Below, in pieces: positions 34,639 through 44,176 of a stretch of DNA of 64,000 nucleotides. Positions within the stretch are counted from its first letter, which is position 1. The number at the start of each line of letters is the position of its first letter. The notes beneath the pieces are model-generated. The model saw nothing but the letters and a program-made list of their open reading frames with translations, had not been told where the DNA came from and did not search any database. Origin of the DNA: Limnobacter sp. MED105 (GTDB taxonomy: Bacteria; Pseudomonadota; Gammaproteobacteria; Burkholderiales; Burkholderiaceae_B); assembly GCF_000170915.1 (NCBI RefSeq), contig NZ_ABCT01000014.1, positions 1 through 64,000 on the forward strand, written 5' to 3'. The translations under genes were made by a program, and so were the position numbers.

Positions 34639-35268
34639 ATGGCATCAAACAGCGAATGGGTATTGGCCAGCGGTAACAAGGGCAAACTGCGGGAATTTCA
34701 AGATCTGTTTGCCCCTTGGGGCGTGAATTGGCTTGCTCAAGGTGAGTTGGGTGTTCCCGACGCCGAAGAACCTTTTCACACATTTGTTGAGAATGCGCTG
34801 ACCAAGGCGCGGCACGCCAGCCGGCTGACTGGCCGCCCCGCGCTGGCCGATGATTCGGGTTTGTGTGTGCCGGCCATAGCGGGTGCGCCGGGCGTGTTGT
34901 CGGCTCGCTATGCCACCTTGTTTGGGCAAGAAAAAAGCGATGCCAACAACAACGCTTGCCTGGTTGAAAAATTAAAGGGTATTGAAGACCGACGCGCTTA
35001 TTTCGTGTGCGCCATGGTGTGGGTGGCCCATGCAGATGACCCTACACCTACGATTGCCCAAAAAATGTGGTGGGGTGAAGTAATTGATGTGCCGCAAGGT
35101 GATCATGGTTTCGGGTATGACCCCCTTTTTTGGCTGCCCGAACACCAGTGCACAGCTGCGCAAATGCCCAAGGAATTGAAAAACAAATTCAGTCACCGGG
35201 CACAGGCCACCCAAGCCCTGTTACAGGAATTGCAGCAGCGCCTGGATTTGAAGAAGGCGAATGTTTAA
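34639..35268 (+). CDS. rdgB: RdgB/HAM1, dITP/XTP pyrophosphatase
   Basis: About 209 residues from the ATG at 34639; the frame extends to a TTG at 34624. The enzyme hydrolyses non-canonical purine triphosphates such as dITP and XTP. It shows WVLASGNKGKLREFQDLF, ENALTKARHASRLTGRPALADDSGL and a final FSHRAQATQ, all characteristic of HAM1 proteins. It ends right at the frame that leads into hemW. The rph-rdgB-hemW order is common. Confidence 0.95.
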   Translation: MASNSEWVLASGNKGKLREFQDLFAPWGVNWLAQGELGVPDAEEPFHTFVENALTKARHASRLTGRPALADDSGLCVPAIAGAPGVLSARYATLFGQEKSDANNNACLVEKLKGIEDRRAYFVCAMVWVAHADDPTPTIAQKMWWGEVIDVPQGDHGFGYDPLFWLPEHQCTAAQMPKELKNKFSHRAQATQALLQELQQRLDLKKANV

Positions 35269-35307
35269 TTGGAACAGGGCGAGGACAAAAAAGAGGGGGC
35301 GGTATTC

Positions 35308-36579
35308 ATGAGCTCCACCACGGCCAACAACCTGGTGGGCCGTGTCTTCATGCCCAGTGAACTCCGTTTTGCGGCCATGCCGCCTTTGGCCCTTTATATT
35401 CACCTGCCTTGGTGCGTACGCAAATGCCCGTATTGCGATTTCAACAGCCACTTGGCCCCGGAAAGCAAGCTGCGTGAAGTGGGTGTTCCGCTGGTAGCCT
35501 CGGGCGAGCAGGGCTTTGCGGAATCCTTACCACTCGATTTGCAACGCCGTTACCTCAATGCCCTTATTGCAGACCTGGATCAGCAATTGCCCAAAATTTG
35601 GGGGCGCAAGCTTTACTCAATTTTCATTGGCGGTGGCACACCTTCCTTGTTTGCGCCTGAACTGATCGATGAATTGCTGGGTGCAGTACGTGCGCGGTTG
35701 GGTATGCCGCAAAGCGGTGAAATTACCATGGAAGCCAACCCCGGAACTTTCGAGCAAGCGCGGTTTGAAGGGTTTCGAAAGGCAGGGGTGAACCGCTTGT
35801 CGATCGGTGTGCAAAGTTTTTCAGACTCGCATTTGAAAGCCCTGGGCAGGGTTCACAACAGTCATCAGGCCCTTGCCGCTGTAAGCAGTGCGGTCGCCTT
35901 GTTTGAGGAAGTGAATATCGATTTGATGTACGCCTTGCCCAATCAAAATGTGGAGCAGGCCCTGGCCGATGTGGCACAGGCCGTGGCGCTGAACAGCACC
36001 CACCTTAGTCTGTACCAGTTGACCATGGAACCCAACACCCTGTTTGCAGCAAAGCCGCCGCCTTTGCCCGATGACGACACTTTGATCGATATTGAAGAGG
36101 CTGTTCACAAGGCTGCCAAGTCTGCAGGCTTTGAGCAATATGAAATTTCAGCATTTGCCAAGCCTGGCCACCGTTGCCAGCACAATCTTAATTACTGGGG
36201 TTTTGGTGATTATTTGGGCATTGGTGCAGGCGCGCATGCAAAAATCAGCTACCCAAACCGTATTGAACGGGAAACCCGCCATCGCAACCCCATGGCTTAC
36301 ATGGAAGAAATGGAGGGCGCTGCGCAACCGCTGGAGGTGCGCACCCTGGCCGTGAAAGAGTTGCCATTCGAGTTCATGCTCAACGCCTTGCGCTTAATCG
36401 ATGGTGTACCCGAAAGCTGGTTTGTAGAACGTTGTGGTCGGCCTTTGAGTGATTTGCAAAAGCCTTTGAAACAGGCCTTGACGAAAGGCTTGATTGAAAC
36501 CCAACCTGGCCTGTTCAAGCCGACTGAATTGGGCTTTCGTTTTCTCAATGACCTTCAGGAAATGTTCTTGGCCGGCTAA
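35308..36579 (+). CDS. hemW: HemW, radical-SAM heme chaperone
   Basis: About 423 residues from the ATG at 35308, which has a GAGGGGGCGG run just upstream; a TTG frame start at 35269 is less likely. The radical-SAM cluster motif CVRKCPYCDF is near residue 35. The sequence continues with YSIFIGGGTPSLF and RLSIGVQSFSDSHLKALGR. The tail (RCGRPLSDLQKPLKQALTKGL) fits HemW rather than HemN, which has a different N-terminus. HemW handles heme rather than oxidising coproporphyrinogen. The gene is third in rph-rdgB-hemW. Confidence 0.9.
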   Translation: MSSTTANNLVGRVFMPSELRFAAMPPLALYIHLPWCVRKCPYCDFNSHLAPESKLREVGVPLVASGEQGFAESLPLDLQRRYLNALIADLDQQLPKIWGRKLYSIFIGGGTPSLFAPELIDELLGAVRARLGMPQSGEITMEANPGTFEQARFEGFRKAGVNRLSIGVQSFSDSHLKALGRVHNSHQALAAVSSAVALFEEVNIDLMYALPNQNVEQALADVAQAVALNSTHLSLYQLTMEPNTLFAAKPPPLPDDDTLIDIEEAVHKAAKSAGFEQYEISAFAKPGHRCQHNLNYWGFGDYLGIGAGAHAKISYPNRIERETRHRNPMAYMEEMEGAAQPLEVRTLAVKELPFEFMLNALRLIDGVPESWFVERCGRPLSDLQKPLKQALTKGLIETQPGLFKPTELGFRFLNDLQEMFLAG

Positions 36580-36592
36580 GTTGCAGGCCTGC

Positions 36593-37117
36593 TTAATTTA
36601 AGTGGCGTGTTTCCGGCCGCTCGATAATGCTGGGCACGCTTTTGAAATGCAATCCCCAATCGGCTTGGCCACAAGTCTTAATCAGAAGGTCGGCAAACCC
36701 ATGCTGCAATTGTTCGGCCATGCGCATCTCAAATCCCTTGCCGCTGCCTGCCACCAGTTTCAACACCAGGTCGGTGTTGTGGGCTTCGCCACTGGGGCGC
36801 AGTTCAATTTGCGTAATCAGCAGCGGGTCCGCGCCCAGCGGCGTGGTGGTGTTTTTGTCTTGGAACGGGCTTTTGAAATCCGCAGAATACAGCGACACTT
36901 CCCGGCTCATTTCCAGCAGTGCCTTGCGGCCCGCTTCGTTCAGCGGTCTGTCGCTGGCCAGCAGTTTCTGCATCATCTCATCCAGGCTGGGTATTAACAT
37001 GCGCACCATGCGGCGCGTCAGCCATACCCGAACCTCTTGATTTTCAGCTGAATTGATCCGCATCAGGATGCGATCATGTTCCGGCGCATAAGCAACTTGG
37101 AGTTGTTTGATTTGCAT
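36593..37117 (-). CDS. Conserved hypothetical protein, soluble
   Basis: A 174-residue protein I do not recognise by name. It begins MQIKQLQVAYAPEHDRILMRINSAENQEVRVWLTRRMVRML, suggesting a beta-rich N-terminal segment followed by a helix, and a second half with two beta-like stretches (LITQIELRPSGEAHNTDLVLKL). No signal peptide or membrane segment. It is convergent with hemW (13 bases) and divergent from clpB. The tidy open frame and a plausible start support a real gene. The function is unknown. Confidence 0.7.
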   Translation of the reverse strand: MQIKQLQVAYAPEHDRILMRINSAENQEVRVWLTRRMVRMLIPSLDEMMQKLLASDRPLNEAGRKALLEMSREVSLYSADFKSPFQDKNTTTPLGADPLLITQIELRPSGEAHNTDLVLKLVAGSGKGFEMRMAEQLQHGFADLLIKTCGQADWGLHFKSVPSIIERPETRHLN

Positions 37118-37163
37118 GGCAGCGTACTTGAAAAATAGTGCAAGTCATTTGTGTTGGCGTTAT

Positions 37164-37191
37164 CTTGAAATCACCACGCTCGCCCACACAT
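37164..37191 (+). promoter_or_regulatory. Candidate heat-shock (sigma-32) promoter of clpB
   Basis: CTTGAAA at 37164-37170 matches the sigma-32 minus-35 element exactly. After a 12-base spacer, CCCACACAT stands where CCCCATNT is expected. It lies about 50 bases upstream of the clpB start. ClpB is a classic sigma-32 gene, which supports the reading. Confidence 0.6.
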
Positions 37192-37240
37192 ACGGTTCAT
37201 GGGTATTGTGACTCAAAATTGTTAAGAAGGGTTTGCACAC

Positions 37241-39829
37241 ATGCGTTTAGATCGACTCACCACCAAGTTTCAGGAAGCTTTGGCCGACGCCCAAAGCTTG
37301 GCTGTGGGAAAAGACAACCCCACGGTTGAACCTGCACACGTGCTGTTGGCCATGCTCAAGCAGGGCGAGGGGTCTGTTCGCGGGGTGATCAGCAAAGCGG
37401 GCGGTAACCCGCAGGTGTTAGTGAAAGGTGTCGAGGCCGAGGTGAACAACTTGCCGCAAGTGGCGAACAATGCCGGTCAGATCCAGATTGGCAGCAAGTT
37501 ACAGGCCGCCCTGAACCTCACCGACAAAGAGGCTCAAAAGCGTGGCGACCAGTTTATTGCCAGTGAGCTTTTTTTGCTGGCTTGTCTGCAAGACAGCACG
37601 GGTTTGGCCCGGGTAATGAAAGAAGCGGGCTTGAACGCCCAGTCGCTGAACACTGCAATTGAGCAGGTGCGCGGTGGCGCAGCCGTTGACAGCGCCGACG
37701 GCGAAAGCCAGCGGGAGGCCTTGAAAAAATACACCATTGATTTAACCGAGCGCGCCCGCATGGGCAAGCTGGACCCCGTCATCGGTCGCGATGATGAAAT
37801 TCGCCGTGCCATTCAAATTTTGCAGCGCAGAACCAAGAATAACCCAGTGTTGATTGGCGAGCCTGGTGTGGGTAAAACCGCCATTGTGGAAGGTTTGGCC
37901 CAGCGCATTGTGAATGGCGAAGTACCCGATACGCTGAAAAACAAGCGTGTGTTGGTATTGGACATGGCCTTGTTGCTGGCGGGTGCCAAGTACCGCGGCG
38001 AATTTGAAGAACGCCTTAAAGCCGTGTTGAAAGACGTGGCCGCCGATGAGGGGCAAACCATTGTGTTTATCGACGAAATTCACACCATGGTGGGTGCAGG
38101 CAAAGCCGAGGGCGCGATTGATGCCGGCAATATGTTGAAGCCCGCATTGGCCCGTGGTGAATTGCATTGCATTGGTGCCACCACGCTGGATGAATACCGC
38201 AAGTACATTGAAAAAGACGCGGCACTTGAGCGTCGCTTCCAAAAGGTGTTGGTGGGCGAGCCCAGTGTTGAAAGCACCATCGCCATTTTGCGCGGCTTGC
38301 AAGAACGCTATGAGTTGCACCACGGCGTGGACATTACCGACCCAGCGATTGTGGCCGCTGCTGAGTTAAGTCATCGTTACATCACCGACCGTTTCCTGCC
38401 CGACAAGGCCATTGACCTGATCGACGAGGCAGCCGCGCGGATCAAGATGGAAATTGATTCCAAGCCTGAGGAAATGGACAAGCTGGATCGTCGGATCATT
38501 CAGCTGAAAATTGAACGCGAGGCTGTGAAGCGCGAACAAGACGACGCCTCCAAAAAACGCCTGGCCCTGATCGAAGAGGAAATTGTTCGTCTTGAGCGTG
38601 AGTATGCAGATCTCGACGAAATCTGGAAATCTGAGAAGGCAGCTGTGCAGGGCAGTGCCGCCATCAAGGAAGAGATCGATCACATTCGTGCTGAAATTGA
38701 ACAATGGAAGCGCAAAGGCGACTGGCAAAAAGTGTCTGAACTTCAGTACGGCAAATTGCCCGATCTGGAGAAAAAACTGAACGATGTGAAAGACAACGAG
38801 GGTGGCGAGAAGAAACCCAACAGGCTGTTGCGCACGCAGGTGGGCACCGAAGAAATTGCGGAAGTGGTTAGCCGCGCCACGGGTATTCCGGTGAGCAAAA
38901 TGTTGCAAGGCGAACGCGACAAATTGCTGCAAATGGAAGCGGCCCTCCACATGCGCGTGGTTGGGCAAGATGAAGCTGTTACTTTGGTATCCGATGCCAT
39001 TCGCCGTTCTCGTGCGGGGCTTTCCGATCCCAACAAGCCCTTGGGTTCATTTCTTTTCCTGGGCCCAACAGGCGTGGGTAAAACAGAATTGTGCAAAGCC
39101 TTGGCGGGTTTCCTGTTCGATTCGGAAGATCACCTTGTTCGCATCGACATGAGCGAATTCATGGAAAAGCACACCGTAAGCCGATTGGTGGGTGCGCCCC
39201 CCGGCTATGTGGGGTACGACGAAGGCGGTTATTTGACCGAGGCTGTGCGCCGCAAGCCTTACAGCGTGATTTTGCTGGATGAGGTCGAGAAAGCCCACCC
39301 CGATGTATTCAACGTGCTATTGCAAGTGCTGGATGATGGCCGCCTGACTGACGGACAAGGCCGCACGGTGGATTTCAAAAACACAGTGATTGTGATGACC
39401 TCAAACCTGGGGTCGCATGAAATTCAGCGCTTGGCCGGGCAAGATGGCGAGGTCATTAAGGCCGCAGTGATGGAAGAAGTGAAGATGCACTTCCGCCCTG
39501 AATTTATTAACCGGGTGGATGAGCTGGTTGTGTTCCACGCTTTGGACAATGCACACATTGCGAACATTGCACGCATTCAGTTGCAGCGTTTGCAACAGCG
39601 TTTGGCCAGCCGCGATATGCGCCTGGAAGTAAGCGACGCCGCCTTGGCCGAGGTGGTGAAAGCTGGCTTTGATCCCTTGTACGGTGCGCGACCTTTGAAG
39701 CGGGCCATTCAGCAAATTATCGAGAATCCGGTTTCAAAAATGATTCTTGAAGGTCGGTTTGGGCCGAACGACGTAGTCCCGGTGGATTACAAGGATGGTG
39801 CTTTCACTTTTGATCGGGTGGTTCACTGA
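37241..39829 (+). CDS. clpB: ClpB, disaggregase
   Basis: The 862-residue AAA+ protein has an N-terminal Clp-repeat domain ([28 protein letters not shown]). The first ATPase module carries Walker [11 protein letters not shown] and Walker [11 protein letters not shown] ClpB-specific coiled-coil middle domain spans about residues 410-525. The second ATPase module carries [10 protein letters not shown] and [15 protein letters not shown]. With DnaK it pulls proteins out of aggregates. The middle domain separates it from ClpA and ClpC. The 3' end overlaps the convergent orphan gene by 26 bases. Confidence 0.97.
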   Translation: MRLDRLTTKFQEALADAQSLAVGKDNPTVEPAHVLLAMLKQGEGSVRGVISKAGGNPQVLVKGVEAEVNNLPQVANNAGQIQIGSKLQAALNLTDKEAQKRGDQFIASELFLLACLQDSTGLARVMKEAGLNAQSLNTAIEQVRGGAAVDSADGESQREALKKYTIDLTERARMGKLDPVIGRDDEIRRAIQILQRRTKNNPVLIGEPGVGKTAIVEGLAQRIVNGEVPDTLKNKRVLVLDMALLLAGAKYRGEFEERLKAVLKDVAADEGQTIVFIDEIHTMVGAGKAEGAIDAGNMLKPALARGELHCIGATTLDEYRKYIEKDAALERRFQKVLVGEPSVESTIAILRGLQERYELHHGVDITDPAIVAAAELSHRYITDRFLPDKAIDLIDEAAARIKMEIDSKPEEMDKLDRRIIQLKIEREAVKREQDDASKKRLALIEEEIVRLEREYADLDEIWKSEKAAVQGSAAIKEEIDHIRAEIEQWKRKGDWQKVSELQYGKLPDLEKKLNDVKDNEGGEKKPNRLLRTQVGTEEIAEVVSRATGIPVSKMLQGERDKLLQMEAALHMRVVGQDEAVTLVSDAIRRSRAGLSDPNKPLGSFLFLGPTGVGKTELCKALAGFLFDSEDHLVRIDMSEFMEKHTVSRLVGAPPGYVGYDEGGYLTEAVRRKPYSVILLDEVEKAHPDVFNVLLQVLDDGRLTDGQGRTVDFKNTVIVMTSNLGSHEIQRLAGQDGEVIKAAVMEEVKMHFRPEFINRVDELVVFHALDNAHIANIARIQLQRLQQRLASRDMRLEVSDAALAEVVKAGFDPLYGARPLKRAIQQIIENPVSKMILEGRFGPNDVVPVDYKDGAFTFDRVVH

Positions 39830-40775
39830 AATAGTGTTCAGGAACCTGCCTGTTGAAATCATTCGAGAAACTCGACAGGCTTGATTCAATGGAGTGGCGG
39901 GCCAGGTTTAATGCCTGGCCTGCAAATAGTCTGGGCAAGCCCGAGTAGGGCATCAAGTCGTGTTCGGGTGTTTCCAGCTGCTTGCCGGCTTCATCCCGAA
40001 AGTAGCTGCTAGTTTTGTAAAGGCTCTCGTATTCGTTCTCTCTCAAGCGGGCGACATAGCACTCAATTCTTTCCAGTGGGTGTGCCAGGCCGGTTTCCGC
40101 CAAATAGTTTGCTTTGGCCTGCCGAATGGCCTCCAGGCGACCCACGCCGTCCAGGGTGATCAATTGATTCTGTTTTGCACAGCCAATCTTCAATGCGCCA
40201 GAGGACCCTGCAAGTTCATCCATTGCGTCCATGTCAATCGTTTTTTCTGAAGGATTCGCCTTTAACCACGCCAGAATACGGCTGGCACGTTGGGCTGTTT
40301 TTTCAATCGCCTCACCATCGATACTGTGTTGTGACCGAATCGCATCGATTGGCACGTTTAGGAGGTTGTAATCCAGATTGCTTATTCTTCCCGTGATCCA
40401 GGCCGAGGTGTTGTGTCGTTTGACACGAGCAGGGCAGGCGATGGCTGTCAGCAGTTGGGGCAGGGCCTTTAGGCTGCCGAACTTGGAAAACATGGCGCGA
40501 ATTCCGCCGCTGTCAGCTTGCTGCAGTGGCATGGCTTGTTGCGCAATACAGTCTTTCAGCGTCGTGCTGGATTGATGTTGGTTGAAGTGACTGGCAATTG
40601 CTTTCGCGCAGAGCGGGATTGATTCGTCCGGGGCGGGTTTGCTGTGTGAGAAGGTTTTGACACTGGATTGTGGGCTGGCTTCTGGCGTATTGGATATCAC
40701 TTGGCGATTCAACAGTGGTTTCAATACTTTTTTGTGTCGCCCGGGGTCTTGAAAGTTCAACCCCGGGTTGTTCAA
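39804..40775 (-). CDS. Orphan protein with a ParB/sulfiredoxin-like segment
   Basis: A 323-residue protein without signal peptide or membrane helices. The first 100 residues are polar and rich in Ser, Gln and Pro. Residues 141-147 (VPIDAIR) and 205-220 ([16 protein letters not shown]) resemble box I and box II of the ParB/sulfiredoxin fold, where a GxGR or GxxR motif binds a nucleotide. No helix-turn-helix follows, so it is not a partition protein. The gene overlaps the clpB end by 26 bases and sits seven bases from the next gene on the same strand. The fold assignment is an inference from two short motifs. Confidence 0.5.
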   Translation of the reverse strand: MNNPGLNFQDPGRHKKVLKPLLNRQVISNTPEASPQSSVKTFSHSKPAPDESIPLCAKAIASHFNQHQSSTTLKDCIAQQAMPLQQADSGGIRAMFSKFGSLKALPQLLTAIACPARVKRHNTSAWITGRISNLDYNLLNVPIDAIRSQHSIDGEAIEKTAQRASRILAWLKANPSEKTIDMDAMDELAGSSGALKIGCAKQNQLITLDGVGRLEAIRQAKANYLAETGLAHPLERIECYVARLRENEYESLYKTSSYFRDEAGKQLETPEHDLMPYSGLPRLFAGQALNLARHSIESSLSSFSNDFNRQVPEHYFSEPPDQK

Positions 40776-40782
40776 ATCGCGC

Positions 40783-41661
40783 TCAATGCGCCGCTGCGTA
40801 CATGGCCTCGCCAGCTTCTACCGGGTTACCTGTTTTGTTGAAGGTTTCCAGCCAGACACCGTAGTTGTGCACGGTTGGGTCTTGCCAGGGGTGAAAACCA
40901 GGTTTGAAGTAATTCAACAATTTGGGCAGCAGGCTGCTGTACAGGCCTTTGGGGCCCAACAACCACACCAAACCTTTCGAATACATCTTGAACCGGGTCC
41001 AGCCTTTAAAGCCATCCGTGCCCAAAATAATCCACGTGAACACCAGCGTGTGCAAGGTGAAGTTGAACATGGCGTGGGCCATGGCAAGGCTGCGTTTGAA
41101 GTAGCCGACCTTGGCTACTTTCTGCATCACATCAAAAGCCACTGCCTTGTGTTCCATTTCTTCGACTGCATGCCAGGCCAGCATGGCGCGAACGCGGTGA
41201 TCAGCGCCTGCCATCACCTCTTTGCGCGCAAAAAACATTTCAGCCATCATGGCCGTGAAATGCTCTAGAGCAGCGGTCATGGCCAGGTTGTATTCGGGGG
41301 ACAGCACCTGCAAACGGCGGTTCATGATTTTCGTAATCACATGCAGCATTTTGTCCACTGGCACACCTTGTTCTTTCAGGCGTTTGTTGTAATCGGTGTG
41401 CACCTTGCCATGCTGACCTTCCTGAAAAGAAAAGTCTTTAACCGCTTTCAACAATTCAGGATCGGTAATTTTGTCTTTGAAGTTGCGCACACTCGAAATG
41501 AAATAGCGTTCGCCGTCGGGAAAGCTCATTTGTACGCCGTCAATGACGCGGGTTTTGAATGCGTCGCCGTCCATCCAGTAGCGTGGAATGTCTTTGTCAG
41601 TGATTCCAAAATCAAGATCTTTGCGAACCACGATGTCTTCTTTGAATGATGTAGTAACCAT
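40783..41661 (-). CDS. Predicted metal-dependent hydrolase (PF10118-type)
   Basis: About 292 residues from the ATG at 41661, which has a GGAGGCGG ribosome site; the frame is open to 41715. The protein is alpha-helical with repeated His/Glu pairs: FQEGQHGKVH, ALEHFTAMMAEMFF and HAVEEMEHKAVAFDV. These fit the metal ligands of the uncharacterised metal-dependent hydrolase family often found beside AraC regulators or lipid genes. A hydrophobic helix near 205-225 may contact membrane. An AraC regulator is divergently encoded upstream, which may control it. The substrate is not known. Confidence 0.78.
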   Translation of the reverse strand: MVTTSFKEDIVVRKDLDFGITDKDIPRYWMDGDAFKTRVIDGVQMSFPDGERYFISSVRNFKDKITDPELLKAVKDFSFQEGQHGKVHTDYNKRLKEQGVPVDKMLHVITKIMNRRLQVLSPEYNLAMTAALEHFTAMMAEMFFARKEVMAGADHRVRAMLAWHAVEEMEHKAVAFDVMQKVAKVGYFKRSLAMAHAMFNFTLHTLVFTWIILGTDGFKGWTRFKMYSKGLVWLLGPKGLYSSLLPKLLNYFKPGFHPWQDPTVHNYGVWLETFNKTGNPVEAGEAMYAAAH

Positions 41662-41786
41662 TTCCGCCTCCTGCTGCTTTGTATGAACAAAGATTACCGA
41701 ATCAGCTCGGTACACGATATGATTTGAAATGACAAAAAAGGAAGAATTCGCGACATATTTGATCTGATCCTGCCACAGGAGGTTTG

Positions 41787-42791
41787 GTGGAAACCATCAA
41801 TTTTCAAATGCTTGCAAGCCTGGCCAACGCCGCGCGGCGCTGCGACATTGACTTGAACAGTGTGATGCAAGAACTGAAGCTAGAGATCGACATGAGCGGG
41901 GATCCACGCCGACGCATGTCTTTGTCTTGCTTCAGTTCCCTGTTTTCGGCAGTTGAGGCACGCAAGCCCAGCCAACACTTTCCGCTGGTGTTTGGTGATT
42001 CTTTCAATTTTGATGGTTTGCCCGAGCTTGCAACCTTTGTGACCAGCGCTTCAACGCCCCAGGAGGCCATGCGAGTTTTGGACTGGTCGCCAAAGCTGTT
42101 GCACCCCAATTTACACTTCATCACACTGAACCTGGGGGCCGAAGCGGCTCTGGAAGTCAGGGTCTCCGATCCGGAAGGTGTGCACGAGAACCTACCCGGA
42201 TTTGTTGAGGCCTCCATGTCGGCCGTGTTGAAGTTTATTCATCTTCTCAGCCCTGGTTCGCACTTGATCAAGCGGATTGAGTTTCGCCATGCGCCTTTGA
42301 CGCTGGAATCTGCTTATCAAGAAGTACTAAAAACCACGGTGCTGTTTGAGCAGCCAAACAACCGCTTGGTGGTAGATTCTTCCGCGCTGGATTTGCCCTT
42401 GCCGGGGGGCATCCCTTCAGCACACCACAAGGCGCAAGCCGTGATTTTGAACCGCCTGCTGCCGGACGTAGAAGAGCAAACCCTTGAAAAACAGATCAAG
42501 CGCTTGTTGAAGTCGCGCTTGAGTATGCTGAGTGAGCCTATACAGGTGATTGGCGAGATACTGCACATTCACCCCCGTACCCTGCAGCGAAGGCTGAAAA
42601 GCGAAGGCAAATCGTATGCTGAAATTCTGGGGACTGTTCGGCATGAGCTGGCCTGCGAAATGTTGAAAGGTTCGGTGCTGGACATTGAAACCATTGCCGC
42701 GAACCTCGGCTATTCAGATCGCCGAAGTTTTACCAGTGCATTCTTGAAATGGCAGGGTATCTCCCCGAGGGAATTCAGAAATCAGCAGTGA
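41787..42791 (+). CDS. AraC-family transcriptional regulator
   Basis: About 334 residues. There is an N-terminal ligand domain of the arabinose-operon AraC_binding type (INFQMLASLANAARRCDID, with FVTSASTPQEAMRV-type helical repeats) and a C-terminal double helix-turn-helix (VIGEILHIHPRTLQRRLKSEG and DIETIAANLGYSDRRSFTSAFLKWQGISPREFR). It starts at GTG 41787 or TTG 41784, both just after an AGGAGG site, so the exact start is uncertain. It is divergent from the hydrolase at 40783, and a shared control region of about 125 bases lies between. Confidence 0.88.
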   Translation: METINFQMLASLANAARRCDIDLNSVMQELKLEIDMSGDPRRRMSLSCFSSLFSAVEARKPSQHFPLVFGDSFNFDGLPELATFVTSASTPQEAMRVLDWSPKLLHPNLHFITLNLGAEAALEVRVSDPEGVHENLPGFVEASMSAVLKFIHLLSPGSHLIKRIEFRHAPLTLESAYQEVLKTTVLFEQPNNRLVVDSSALDLPLPGGIPSAHHKAQAVILNRLLPDVEEQTLEKQIKRLLKSRLSMLSEPIQVIGEILHIHPRTLQRRLKSEGKSYAEILGTVRHELACEMLKGSVLDIETIAANLGYSDRRSFTSAFLKWQGISPREFRNQQ

Positions 42792-42869
42792 AACCTTTCG
42801 GTCATGTTTGGTGCCTGAATTTCATGTTTAAATTTTGGCTATTCATTCACTTAATTTTCGGAGCTTTCC

Positions 42870-43361
42870 ATGACCCCTACCACTGATCTTTGCGATGCCA
42901 ACGAGGACAAAATTGCCGCAGGCACTTTGCGAGTTGTTGAGCCCATGTTTCAAAGTTGGGGCTTGAAAAGCAGCTTCATGGGGCAAGCCCACACCTTGAA
43001 AGTGTTTGAAGACAATTCAATGGTGCGCAGCGCCCTTGAAAAAGACGGGCAGGGCAAAGTGTTGGTGGTCGATGGTGGTGGCAGCATGCGCTGTGCCTTG
43101 GTGGGAGGCAATCTGGGTATGCTGGCCGAGAAAAACAACTGGGCTGGTATTGTGGTGTATGGCTGTGTACGCGACACCCTTGAACTGGATGAATGCGATG
43201 TAGGTATTCGAGCGCTAGGCACACACCCCATGAAAAGCCAGAAGCGAGGCATCGGCCACGAAAACATTGATGTGGCCTTGAGTTTCACCACTGTGCGCCC
43301 CGGCAATTGGGTGTATGCAGATGAGGACGGCGTTTTGATCTCAGATTCAGCTTTGATCTGA
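42870..43361 (+). CDS. rraA: RraA-family protein (RNase E inhibitor / HMG aldolase-like)
   Basis: The 163-residue protein shows the RraA fold: the opening [15 protein letters not shown], then [45 protein letters not shown]. RraA proteins inhibit RNase E in E. coli, while close relatives act as 4-hydroxy-4-methyl-2-oxoglutarate aldolases. The Gly-Asn-Leu and Arg-Asp signature of the aldolases is present, so either role is possible. The stop is five bases from that of the convergent gene at 43367. Confidence 0.88.
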   Translation: MTPTTDLCDANEDKIAAGTLRVVEPMFQSWGLKSSFMGQAHTLKVFEDNSMVRSALEKDGQGKVLVVDGGGSMRCALVGGNLGMLAEKNNWAGIVVYGCVRDTLELDECDVGIRALGTHPMKSQKRGIGHENIDVALSFTTVRPGNWVYADEDGVLISDSALI

Positions 43362-43366
43362 CCCTT

Positions 43367-43828
43367 TCAGGACAGGTCTCCGGTCAAAAAATTCGGGGGC
43401 CTGGTTTCATCGGTTTGAATCAACGAAGTTCGACTGACCCGTATTGCGCCTGTACCCGAAACTATTGATATTTCATCGTAGCCTTTTTTCACGACAGGTT
43501 CCACACCATACGTTTTAACCAATGAGGCAATGATTTCGTCTGTGCTTTGGTCTATGCCGGCTGTCACGCACAAGAATTTGCCGGGATTGGGAATCAGTTG
43601 ATAGATTCGGTTGACTGCCCCCTCAATTTTGCTGAGTTGATCCGGTTGTATGTGGGCCACCAAGGCCTTGCCATCGGACTCGCGCCACAAGGCCAGGCCC
43701 ACGCAAAGCGCGCACCCCGTGGTGCCAATCCGAACTGAATGGTTGTGGTTCGCGGCAGATGAGATCAAGCCATATTGGTTCTGTCCGATCATGTGGGTAG
43801 CAAGCAGGCGAGTCATCTTCATGTCCAT
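43367..43828 (-). CDS. Small orphan protein with a CheD-like Thr-Cys-His arrangement
   Basis: A 153-residue protein of unknown name. Residues Thr37, Cys42 and His59 have the same spacing (minus 5, plus 17) as the Thr39-Cys44-His61 triad of CheD in this window. Aligned without gaps the two segments also share the Val after the Cys and a Trp in the next strand. Residue Cys39 is an extra cysteine. CheD belongs to the same deamidase fold as CNF1 and BLF1. I infer a CheD-like deamidase or a relative, but the rest of the protein does not show the CheD GGAN and GRRN motifs. No signal peptide. It is convergent with rraA. Confidence 0.5.
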   Translation of the reverse strand: MDMKMTRLLATHMIGQNQYGLISSAANHNHSVRIGTTGCALCVGLALWRESDGKALVAHIQPDQLSKIEGAVNRIYQLIPNPGKFLCVTAGIDQSTDEIIASLVKTYGVEPVVKKGYDEISIVSGTGAIRVSRTSLIQTDETRPPNFLTGDLS

Positions 43829-44176
43829 TTGATGTTTTTGTTGAGTGGTCCGGCAGGGTCAAAATGTTCACACGAACCATTTTTAGAAGGTTGCGGCGCA
43901 TGATTTAGAGTGCAGACTCTTTTTCATTTAGAGAAAAAGTATTTCGCATCGTGAATAATTTAACTTAAGTTATTGATTTTAAACAATACGAAAAAAAGTC
44001 TTGTATAAGATATAACTCTTGTTGCTCTGCGAAATGATCTGTAAGATACGGCTCATCACCTGATCGACACCACTTGCCCAAGTGATACCCGCGAAGCTGC
44101 ACCCGCAGGGCACCGCAAGTAGGCCATCAAGCGAACCGTTTTCTTTTTTCTTCTATTGCCTTCTGAGGACATCACT
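43829..44176. promoter_or_regulatory. Long AT-rich control region upstream of aceA
   Basis: A 348-base gap with no gene, between divergently transcribed genes. Positions 43930-44020 are much more AT-rich than the surroundings. They contain the perfect 12-base palindrome TAACTTAAGTTA at 43961-43972 and TATAAG/TATAAC runs near 44004-44016 that could be a minus-10 element. CACTTG-CC-CAAGTG at 44071-44084 is a second small inverted repeat. These are candidate operators for glyoxylate-cycle control. No known motif was matched. Confidence 0.55.
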
